A stretch of 64,000 nt of DNA from contig CM114272.1 in NCBI GenBank assembly GCA_050084515.1, positions 51,150,001-51,214,000 of the forward strand, given 5' to 3'. The notes under the pieces are model-generated. The model did no database searches. It was not told the origin of the DNA and worked only from the letters and a program-made list of their open reading frames with translations. The position numbers and the translations under genes were made by a program. Of the stretch, positions 23,101 to 35,100 are shown piece by piece. Origin of the DNA: Blasia pusilla. Taxonomy: Eukaryota; Marchantiophyta; Marchantiopsida; Blasiales. Positions within the stretch are counted from its first letter, which is position 1; each line of letters opens with the position of its first letter.

Positions 23101-26100
23101 TTCTCCCGAGCATGTCTGAATCTAGATGTTAGAGAAAGAAAGTATCATCTCCCATCAACAACCCAGAAAAAATAAAGGCAATCCAGATTGGAAGGATTTT
23201 CCTAAGTAAAGAAAGGAAAACTTTAGCTGCTCCATACATGATCCAAGGCATGCTACAGGCCTAGTTGCCCATAAAAATACAACTATCAAACCATACTTCA
23301 TTCTCTCTGAGTGAAACTTGCCAAGCTGTAATTTACAAGGCCTGCTTTTGTCCATGAACTTGGGCAAACTTCCTTGATTGACAGACAGAAAGACCTGGAA
23401 CCAATTTCATATCTGGAATTTTGGTAGAAGACTTACGATTCTTGGTTGGCATACATCATGTCAAACACGAAGACACATACGTCCACCTGTCCTTGTGAGA
23501 TCCATTACACCGGCAACCAACGACTTCACATTAGTAAAGGTCCCTAGAAACTCGAGTAACAAAACATGAATGCTGAAGACAGAGCCTCAACCAGCTCTGT
23601 GAAAGTGCCAGGCAACAATGAATTGAGTGCTCTCTTCTTGACACCAGGCTAGTCCCTCAAAGCATATCTTCCAATTTAACGCATCAAAGCCTCCAGTCCT
23701 CTACAAGAGATAGCTGCGAACTGCTTTGTTGCTTGAAACTACCTTGATGTTTTGCAGATTAACAGAGCCTCCGTCTCGACTTCCTCGTTCCCTTGTACTA
23801 AGATGTTGGAAGGCCATCAGCTTATTAGCTTTGTCCCGGTCCACTGCCACAACCTGCCGAGTGAAATTGATTGAGACAGGTTTTTAAGACAATTGTGCCC
23901 TAAATTTGTGAAATTATACCATCGGAGCAGTTTGAAAGCCTAATTTCAATACCTCTGCATCGATAATGAAAGATTTCAGATCTTCCCTAGCTGCCAATCT
24001 GACAATGTCCTTTACATCCGGGAAGCGACCAGTGGTGTCCTCACAGTTGCGGGAAAATATGCGCACAGATCCATCTGCCAACATGTGAATCTGAGCCCTT
24101 TGGCCATCATATCTGCTCACCAGATCCACAAAGGAGTCATGCTGAGAAAGTGCTCTTAGAAGGAAATGTCAATGACTTGGAGACTCCAACCTCTCATAGT
24201 CTAACAAGATTCCAGATCAAGGCCAGCAACCATTTAGCTCTGGCGGGAGTCACAATTCAGACACTGTTTTAAATAGATGCAAACACTCTCTCATATCCAC
24301 AAATATATCAAACAGTAATCGTAAAGACTCCCAGCATACTTGTATTCACAGGTGAAGGCCTGCTTGTGAAATCGTTTCAGCAACTCAGAAATTCCATTGG
24401 TGATCCTGGTCCAAGGCAGTAGACAGCAACTATTTAGATAATTGCACTCCCGTCCTACATGATGGAAATGCATGATTCAAATTTTTCAACGAAGTATATT
24501 TGACACATTTGAATACATCAGTAACATATTTGTAAATTGAAATTCAGCAATAAGACAAAATTTGGGACAAAGGTGATCCCATGCGGTGAGTTACTTGGCA
24601 AGCATTGGCTTGATTGGAGTTCCAGGTAAGATAGAAAAGTTTGCAGAGAGTTCCGCAACTCCATCCTTGATCAAAGCTGGTACAAGAACATCCTGAAAGC
24701 AATATTTGATCACATCTCTCATTATGAACGAATTGAGAAATATGGTAAGTTGAAATTGGTTAATATCTAGTTTAGTCATGCTCTAAAAATAGTTAGTCAA
24801 ATACTAACTTAGTTGGATACTAATTTAGTTAGCTAGAGATAACTTAGTGTTCCTCTATCTTTTAGGGTAACCTTGAATTAGGGCAATTCTCGAGTTAGGG
24901 TTAGCCACCATCTGTTATTTAGGGTATGGATCTGTTCAAGAAGATCTAAGGGCCAGAAGTGCTCACCCTGATGTATATAATGTCTCTGTTTAGAGAGCAG
25001 AAGCCAATTCTACAGCATGCACAGTTTTGGTGAGGACTCCTGAGGCTCTTGGTCCTGCTGCAGAGTGATCAGAGAGTAGGAAGAGGAGATTGAGACTAAT
25101 TGCTGTGCTTGCTAGAGCCTCACTGGAAGGCAGGTTGTTTTGTCTAGTATGCTGATGGAGATTGTTTGTGCTCAATGGTGAGCCATGTCTGATCTCTGAG
25201 CTGGTGACATGTGAGGACCTGTAGTGTGAGTGCAAGGTGTGGCTGAGTAGAATCCTTCTTAGTATCTCTTAGATAGTAAGAAGAGTCACATCATGGTAGG
25301 GCTCTGATTTGGCAATAGAGATAGGAACTGATTTGCTGATTGTGTACAAGCTGAAATCATGGATGGTCTAGCTGATGCTAGCTCTGACTTTGTACAAGGA
25401 GATACTTCTGCTGGTCAATCATATTCTCAGGTTATGGGCCCACCCCAAACCTTTCTCCTTAGTGATTTCAGCAGTGTAGAGAAGTTAGATGGTGGGAACT
25501 ATAGAGAATGGTCCAGAACCATGATGGACATTCTAATGCTGAAAGGGTTGTGGGTGTATGTTGAGATGAAACCTCACAATCTAGAAGAGCTTGTGGTAAA
25601 CTTCGCTTGGAGACAGCAAAATCAGTTGGCAGCTATCTTTACTCAAACAGACCCTGAACTCCTCTATGAGGGAGTTGGTGGATGGTATAAGCAATGCTTG
25701 GGAGATCTGGTCCAAGCTGAAGAGTTTGAACAAGGAGTCAGCTTTGACTCTAGCTATGCAAAGATGGAAGACATTGAGCTCGACAAGGATGGCTGACACA
25801 GATAGAGTTGCAGCTCACATTGCCAAAATGGAGTCAACTTTTGCACAAGTGAAAGCAGTTGGACAGGAACTGATTCCTATATGGAAGGTAACCCTGTTGC
25901 TATCCTCCTTACCTCCTCGATTTGATACAATGGTTACAATCTTTGAAACCTGGGAGGCAGATTTGCTTACATGGGAATCTGTGACCAACAAGCTCCTGAG
26001 ATATGATCAGAAGCGAGAGGTGATTGTGGAAGAAACAGTCATGCTCAACAGGGATAGGAAGTGGAAAGAGACCAGAACTTGTTACATTTGTGCAGAGAAG

Positions 26101-29100
26101 GGACATCTTGCTCGCAATTGTCCAAAGAAGTTGAAAAGGGGAGAGAAAGTTAAAAGAAGTGGATCTGCAGTCAAGAATCAAGAGAAGTTGATGGAGAAGC
26201 AAAGTACCTCCTACAGGGAGAAGGATAAGGCAAAGGTTGCTGGAGTGATGACTACTGAATACACATCTGATGAAAGTTGCTGTTCTTTCATGATGGCCTC
26301 GTGTGAGAAAGATCTCAAGAGGAGCAGTGGATGGTGGGTGGACTCGGTGCAACATCACATGTCTGTTATCAAGAGGAGTTGTTCTCAGACCTAAAACCAG
26401 CAAGTAATCATCACGTGAGAAGTGCTTCTGGATTGTTAAGTCCTGTGGGAGGGGTTGGCTCAGTTTCTATTTTCTTCAGTGCTGATGAAAGCAAATTGAT
26501 GAAATGGCAGCTGCATGGAGTGTTATATGTTGCAGATTACATAAAAATCTGTTGTCAGTTAAGAAATTATTGGAGGCAGGAATTGATGTGCACTTCTGGA
26601 ACTCAAACCAGACTTGCACACTTGAAAGAAATGGGAAAGTCTTGTGCCGAGGAGTGGTACAAGGAAATTTGTTCAAACTGCTGGAATGTGATCCAGAGGA
26701 GCAGGTAAATCTCACTGAGAATAGGAGCTTGCTGAATCTGTGGCATTGCAGATTGGGGCACCTATCGGAACACAGCATTCGAGCTCTGCAAGGAATGTCA
26801 TGTGGTGTGGAGATTGAGAAGTCACAGAAGCTTGAGTTCTGTGAGGCTTGTGTGCAAGGGAAAGCTCACAAGTCACCCGCTCCCAGAAGGTCACTTAACA
26901 GGTCTGAAAGATTATTGGACCTGATTCACTCTGATGTGTGTGGACCAATGCCTGTAAAGTCACTAGGAGGAGCACGCTATTTTGTGTCATTTGTGGACGA
27001 CAAGAGTAGAAAGAGCTTTGTGTACCTGATAAGCAGCAAGGCTCAAGTTCTAGAGAAATTTGTTATCTTTGTCAACATGACAGAGAGGCAAGTTGAACGA
27101 AGAGTGAAGAGACTTAGGTCTGATGGAGGAGGAGAATATGCAAGTAAAGACTTTCAAGCATATCTCTCAGCCAAGGGGATATTAAAAGATGTTACGGCAC
27201 GTGACAGCCCCCACCAAAATGGAGTAGCTGAAAGGCTGAATAGAACCTTGCAAGAGAAAGCCTTGAGCATGTTGCAACATGCCAAGCTTGGTCAAGAATT
27301 CTGGGAGCAGCTATCATGACAGCGAATTATCTGAGGAACATCAGTCCCACAGCGGCCTTGAAGAATGTAACTCCAGAAGAGTGCTGGTCTGGTAAGAAAC
27401 CTGACATTTCTAGATTGAAAGTGTTTGGTTGTGTTGGCTATGCCCTCACCCCTGATACACAAAGGAGGAAACTAGATACAAAGGCTGACAAGTACATATT
27501 TGTTGGGTATGAAGAAGGGCTGAAAGGATACATGTTGTATAATCCTAGAACCTGCAAGGCAATTCGAAGCAATGATGTGACTTTTGATGAGAAGAGTTTT
27601 TGGAAAGACTCTGAGCACAAAGAGTCAATGGTCACCAGAGTGATGCCAGTAATCACTTCTGTTGTCACTCCTGTAAACATCCCTGTAGTGTCGAACTCAC
27701 ATCAAGATGCTGATAAGGAGGAAGTATCAAAGGATACACTTGCAGAATGTAGTGGAGGATTAGATACTTGCACCCAAGGTGTAAGAGAGGAAGATCATGT
27801 TGAAAATGATCAGCCTATGAAGGTGTACCAAAGCAGAAGTGCAGCCAAGCAAGTTCTAGAGGCACATGAGTCCACAGAGGGAGTGATCAAGGAGATCTTA
27901 GAGCAAAGGAGATCTGGAAGAATTTCCAAACCTGTAGAAAGGTTGGGGATAAACGAAGCTCATTCTATTGAAGCAGGAGTTGTAGAGCCCAACTCTTTGA
28001 GTAAGGCTATGAGCAGGAATGATTCGAAACAGTGGGAGCAGGCTGTGGCAGAAGAAAAGGTCTCATTAGAGAAAAACGAGACATGGAAGTTTGTAGATTT
28101 GCCACCTGGTAGAAAGACCATTGGTTGCAAATGGGTCTTCAGAATAAAAAGGGGACCAAAGAATGAGATCTTGAAGTACAAGGCACGTCTGGTTGCAAAA
28201 GGCTTCAATCAGGAGGCTGGTTTAGACTATCAGGAGACCTTTGCTCCTGTTGCAAGGTATGGATCCATTAGAGTTCTCTTGGCATTAGCAGCTCAACATA
28301 ATTGGGAGGTGGAACAGATGGATGTGAAGACTGCATTCTTAAATGGAGAACTGAAAGAGGAGATCTACATGGAGGTACCAGATGGTTATACTCATCCAGG
28401 CAAGGTGTGTCTCTTGAAGAAAGCCCTTTATGGCCTAAAGCAAGCACCTAGATGCTGGTATGAGAAGATGGATGCTTACCTGATCAGGAAAGGATTCCAA
28501 CGTAGCAATGCAGATCAAGGAGTGTACTCCTTAGACTCCACTATGTACATAGCATTGTATGTTGATGATCTTCTGATGCTAGGAGGGAGCTTAGACACTC
28601 TAAAGAGAGTGAAGAAAGACCTCTGTCGCAACTTTGAGATGGTTGATCTGGGTCCAGCAAAGTGGCTATTGGGGATTCAGATTGAGAGAAATCGGGAAGA
28701 GAGCTGGATACGATTGAGTCAAGAAAAGTATATAGAGAGTATCTTGATCAGGTACAACATGCAAGATTGTAAGCCTGTATCAACACCCCTAGATCCTGGC
28801 TGCAAACTCAGCAAAGATATGGGAATTTCAACTGAAAAGGTTGACAATTTGCAAGCACTATATCAAAGTGCTGTAGGGTCATTGATGTTTGCTATGGTCT
28901 GTACCAGAGCAGACTTAGCATACCCAGTTGGTGTCTTAGTCAGGTACACCAGCAAACCTACAATAGAACATTGGAAATGTCTGAAGAGAGTACTCAGATA
29001 TTTGCGTGGCACAACAAGAACATACTTGGAATACAGGCATCAAGAAAATGGACCAATCTTGGAAGGGTTTTCAGATGCAAGTTGGGGAGATGATACTGAT

Positions 29101-32100
29101 GAAAGAAGATCAACAAGTGGATATGTCTTCTTGTTAAGTGGAGGGGTGATCAGCTGGTGCAGTAAGAAACAAAGAACTGTTGCACTCTCTACAACTGAGG
29201 CAGAGTACATGGCGCTTTCTCTTGCTGCTCAGGAGGTGATCTGGTTAAGGAGCTTATTGAATGATCTTGGATATGAACAGATGACTCCTACATCCCTACA
29301 GGTTGACAACAAAGGAAGTATTGCATTAAGCAAAAATCCTGTTCATCATCCTAGAACAAAACACATAGACATCAAACATCACTTTGTAAGAGAAATGATA
29401 GGAAGAGAAATCTCCTTGGTTTACTGTCCAACAGAGAATATGGCAGCTGATGTCCTGACCAAACCTCTGTCACAGGACAAACATAGAAAGTGTATATCTA
29501 TGATGGGCATTACTCTAAACTCTCATTAAGAGGGAGTGTTGAAATTTGTTAATATCTAGTTTAATCATGATCTAAAAATAGTTAGTCAAATACTAACTTA
29601 GTTGGATACTAATTTAGTTAGCTAGAGATAACTTAGTGTTCCTCTATCTTTTAGGGTAACCTTGAATTAGGGCAATTCTCGAGTTAGGGTTAGCCACCAT
29701 CTGTTATTTAGGGTATGGATCTGTTCAAGAAGATCTAAGGGCCAGAAGTGCTCACCCTGATGTATATAATGTCTCTGTTTAGAGAGCAGAAGCCAATTCT
29801 ACAGCATGCACAGTTTTGGTGAGGACTCCTGAGGCTCTTGGTCCTGCTGCAGAGTGATCAGAGAGTAGGAAGAGGAGATTGAGACTAATTGCTGTGCTTG
29901 CTAGAGCCTCACTGGAAGGCAGGTTGTTTTGTCTAGTATGCTGATGGAGATTGTTTGTGCTCAATGGTGAGCCATGTCTGATCTCTGAGCTGGTGACATG
30001 TGAGGACCTGTAGTGTGAGTGCAAGGTGTGGCTGAGTAGAATCCTTCTTAGTATCTCTTAGATAGTAAGAAGAGTCACATCATGGTAGGGCTCTGATTTG
30101 GCAATAGAGATAGGAACTGATTTGCTGATTGTGTACAAGCTGAAATCATGGATGGTCTAGCTGATGCTAGCTCTGACTTTGTACAAGGAGATACTTCTGC
30201 TGGTCAATCATATTCTCATGTATCGATCAGAATCGTGTACATGCAGCAGTCATTCCTGGCTGCCCCACAAAACCATCTTATCAGTCATACAGAATTGTCG
30301 AGACCAAGTCAGCCCAGTGCCAGACCAGGTCAGGCCACTCACCAGATTCGGAAGGAAGTTATATGCCTCCACAACTGCAAGGGCCGCTTCCTGTGAAAGC
30401 AACAGCTACCAGTCGTTATTCTTACATCACAAGGCAAAGAGATTGATCGTGTGGGTAGCTATTAGAGAGGCACCTTGATGACCAGAAGCTATTTTGACTA
30501 GCTGAATTAGGGTCTTAGATTTTATATTAGAAAATAAAAGCCTAGCCACCAGCACATTATCATGGATTCATTTCACTTACTGACCAGCATTGTTCTAAGC
30601 ATGTTATCACACACCTCCACCTTTCCATATCGACACACAACAAGAATACCATACAAGACTTCAGTATGCCAAAACTTCAACTCTGGACTTCACCTGATCC
30701 TGAACCAGAAGTTGATCAGGATGTGGCCTATAAAGACAAAACTAGACAACATTATAGTTTAAATGCAGCAACTTGCACGGTGATAGATAGAAAGGTGGCC
30801 AATCCAAGAACCTGGAATTTTGGTTTGAGCTTCTCAAGGGCCTTAATTGGAGGTTGGTCAGTTGGAAAAGAGTGATGCAGCACAACAGCTTGAGCCAATG
30901 CTGATAAGACCGTCTTCATCATTGCACCAATCCTCATATTTTGTACCTGCACACCTCATCAGCCTCTTGCCTCAGGACCACAAGAACAAGAGGACAATTA
31001 ATGACCAAGGAAACGGTTTCCATCAGGAGAATTTATCTACGAACATGTTTCAGTATAATGGATACTTGTGAGATGAAGCACAAAACTCCTCTTGTTAACT
31101 TTGAGATCTTGAGCAACAGTAGCTATCCATCCTCATTATCTTTTTGATCACAACAGTGCTGAATCTCCAGAATCATTCAAATCCCTTGATTTCCACGCAA
31201 TTTTAGAGAGAAGATTGTGTGTTTTGTATTACGTGAAATATTAATAGCCCTTTAAGCCTCTCAACCCAGTCACACCCTCGGTTGAGATGACTGACCACTT
31301 CAACCCTTAGCCCAAACCACTTTCCTCACAACGATTGAGCAGGATGAACCCCAGACATTCTAACTCAAAACCAAGAACATAATCAGAGTGCATTTTGCAT
31401 TCGTAATGTGAACAAATGTACACCATCTACCAAAGCAGAGGAAAAAAAAGCACAGAACCTTTTCACACTGGAACAACCCACCAAAGTCATAAATACCTTC
31501 CTTAGTGGTAAAATATGTCCAGTCTTGACCAGAGGAAACCTACAGTGCATGACACATCTCACAAACTCCTCTTGAAGATAAAGGCTTAAAAAAAAATACC
31601 AGTGTCCGCACGATATACTTCATCTCCTTCTCCCTACATGCACGCAGAAGACTGAGGATCAGTTCTTTCTTTCGTGCACCACTCCCACCTCCAGATTCCT
31701 TGCTGCAGCCAAAGACTAGTGTCAGCAGATGGTGATTTAAATGTACACCAATGATAGGAGTAAAATGGAGGGTGACAATCTCTAAGACAATGCCACTCTT
31801 TATGGATCCTGTACTCTGCCTCAAAAGGAACTGTCACCACATAAAGTTCCTCTCGTAAGAACTTTCGCCAGGTTTGAAGCTGAGTGCATAAAATGGGAAA
31901 ATTAGAAAAGTAGGACTGGTAGTTGACAGCCAGCATAGGTAAGCTTTAATAGCAACTTTTCCAATCACAGTGGCTTCTTACAGAAATGCCACGAAACAAC
32001 ACAAGGTACGTTATAAATTCTTCTAATACGTCGATTGCACCAAATTAAGATGTTTCAACCAGCAGTGTACCTTATCTGCTTCAAAGTGGAGAAGACTTGA

Positions 32101-35100
32101 CAAATACTTAATGGACTTGGCAACCTCAAAATGGATTGTGTTTGCCGACAGGCCTGTGCCACATCACCTGACCACAGAACATGTAAACTCGAACTGAGAC
32201 TTTGCCTTATTGCATGCATTGAAGTTGTAGGGCAATCAAACACCTCAAAGTAAATATTTCCCTCAATTTTAGCCCTAAAATATGTAGCTTCAATGAGCCT
32301 ACACAATTTGGGGCTTATGTGCCCACCAACCCACATGATTTTCTATCACATGTAATTCCATGAATCTCAGCTGTGAAGCATTTGAAGATACAGTGACTTG
32401 ATTAAGAACTGAGTATCTCTCTTTAACAGCACACAAGATCTCACAAACAGACATCCAGAAAAATCTGCACACGCTCAAACCACATCAAAGTGATCCATTT
32501 CATTTGTGCAGTGACTTTTTCACATCATCAGAATAGAAGAAAATTATACCAAGATCACCCATAGAAGTATACATTTCCCTTAGCTTTGCTCTTGAGACTC
32601 CAGCAACTTCTCCAACAGCTGTTGAGACTATACTCCCTCCAATATTTAAATCCTGCACCAACATCTCAAACAGTGGTATTACTATAGCACGAAACAGATT
32701 TGACATGAAGTGGAATAATCATACTCCTTGCAAAACTGTAAAGTCATCTGGTTGGACTGCTGGGGATTGCAAGTAGTTTCTTCTACCCTTCATTGTTAAA
32801 GCAAAAGCTCCAACCCAAAACTCTGCCGGAAAAAGAAAGGAAAAGCACTCATGCACAAAATAGGGATGGGAAGAAACCCATAAAGGAAAGTACTAGAGTA
32901 GACTGGGAGAGAAGGAAAACCAGGCCACAAGGCAGCTGAGATGGAGAGAAGGGAGAGACTTACCACACCCTCGAAGTCAGGAGCAATCCTGTTAGTTGTG
33001 AGGTAGACAGCAGGAAGCACATCATCTGGTGACAAAGCCAATAGACTGCAAGAAAACGGACCCAACATTGCAGGTAGTCATACATCTTGATTTCAGCAGA
33101 ACAGCAGATCCTCCATCTGACAATGCAAGAGTGTGAATCAAGGACTCCATGGAAAATTGAATGTCATTGCCAATCCTATCGATCAGCACATATCTTGCAC
33201 CCAACAGGGCATAATCTCCATAATCCCCACACTAAGTAAGCCCTTGGCATAACTTATTCAATGGCTTAACATCATGAAACACACATCACACTCCCATACA
33301 CGAAACAATGAACACTTTGGAGTAGCGCACGGAAAGAACCTGGAGAAAAGATCCAGGGAGGGACGGACACAGTTTTTCAGTCAACAGTCAGATAGAGTAA
33401 AAGACAGACCTGCGAAACATATTGCAGAGCATGTCAGCTGTTCTCAACCGACTACTTTCTTGTTCAACCAGATCAAACGCTCGTGCAAGATGCAAGTATG
33501 GCGCTGGATCTCCAGATTTCCAGCATGCTGTTGCAATACAAATACTAATGCTTAGCAGCAGTTATAGCTTAACTCAATTCCATGAACACAAATTTTCCAT
33601 ACCATATAAATAGTAAGTCTTTCTCAAAGCACCAGACAAGGCAAAGTCCAGCTTTTTGCCTAACTAGCCTTAAGGCTTTATAGGTGCACAAGTGCACAAA
33701 CACAATCCATTTTGAGGTTCAGAGCACTCAGAGCACTTTGAAATTGTGCTCACCATGCTCGCGGGGAGAATATTTCCCAACTGGAACTCCAACAGAAATG
33801 GTCAGCTTTTCTGTTGCATCTCTCATCTTTGATTCCTCCAGCTTCTCATGACCAGGCAGACGCAAAATCGAATCTGCACCACCAACAATGGGCACAGGAT
33901 CACCCATTGTCATAGTTTCAGGAGGTCTGATTGTCTTCTCAACTACTTCCTCCACTTCTGCAACTTGATCTTTGGCCACTGGAAATACACTACCTTCAGA
34001 GGTATCTCCTACCATCATCTGATCTCTTGTGTTCAGGGAAACATCACAATCATGAACTGGAGGGCCACTCCCACCATCCACTATTTCGCCACTGTAGAAA
34101 AAGTCCAGGGCAACTCCCACATCTCCATTTGCTTTTTCTAGTAGTCTATGGGCTAGTTCTTTTGAAAGATTTCCATCTAATATTGAAGCGAGCTGCTCAT
34201 ACTCATCGGCCCACTTATTAAGGTTCATCTGCACTGGAATTGAATTCATTCTCTCTTCAATCTGAATAGTAAGCAATGTTGTGGAATCATCTGACTTAAG
34301 GGTGGAAGAATCTCCAGATATCATCAGCAATTCTTCTTTACTAAGAACAATGTGACTTTGTGTTGAACTCCCATCTTCGGCAGGTTTTTTGAAAAAGTTG
34401 AGAATAGAGGATTGCTTCGCTTTTGGGCTTCTCGATGGAAACGAGGCAGCAGCGTCTCTAGGTGGCTGAATGGGTTTCTTGGACTGCAGAGAACTGACTT
34501 TGGTCTTCTTTACTTTCTTAGAAGCAGAGGGTTTTTGGCGTGCCGGTATTCTAGCTTGTGAGCGATTGGTGGTTTTGTTGGATACAGCTGGACTTCTTTG
34601 GGAGCTAGACTTACTTACAGGTTGACTGAAGTTGATCTGACTGTTGACTGCATTTCCAGACCTTAGATCAACGTTTGATCCATATCCCATTGCACCATTC
34701 TGCCTAGTAGTGAGTGTACTGTTGCTGATTTCCTTGACTGCTTCTTTGTTCCCCAGATCTAATTGCTTTTCATGTAGTCCGGAGGTCCTGTCAAAAAGAT
34801 CCTGAGAGCTGCTACCAAGTACAGGCACATCGGGCTCAATGCTGGCTTTGATTGTCCTAAGATTTTCTTGGATTTCAGGAGCCATCGGTGTTGCAATTAG
34901 ATCTGAAGGCACAGTACCCAAATTGTCTCCCAGATCTCCTTCATCGCTGTCTCGTCTTCTTTTCCTTGCCGCTCGACCAAACACTGCCTTTGGTGCTACC
35001 ACCGCTTGCTGTTTTCCATTTGATTCACTCAGAGCCATAAAGCTATGTGCATCTGGATCAAAAGCCACATTGTCGGGGCCTGGTGTGGCTCCATTTATGC

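Larger units (their letters stand above)
24748..30218 (+). mobile_element. Ty1/copia element B in LIG6 intron 8
   Basis: The element is 5,471 bp, antisense to LIG6. Two 682-bp LTRs (24748-25429 and 29537-30218) differ by eye at about four bases including the first, so it is young. Order: LTR, anticodon-arm primer-binding site, gag, protease, integrase, RT, RNase H, polypurine tract, LTR. The Gag to integrase part is broken by single-base shifts, while RT-RNase H (27316-29529) is one long frame. The 5' terminus is AG instead of TG, and I see no target-site duplication (TGGTA left, TGTAT right). Confidence 0.93.

Noticed and set aside
27316-27319. ATGA overlap in element B as a coupled stop-start
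   Set aside because: The break is explained by one lost G in a GGGG run. The residues on both sides form one continuous integrase, and other frame breaks nearby show decay.
24990-30024. Identical 81-codon minus-strand frames in both LTRs of element B (24990-25235, 29779-30024)
   Set aside because: They are identical only because the LTRs are. They lie antisense to the element and match no family.
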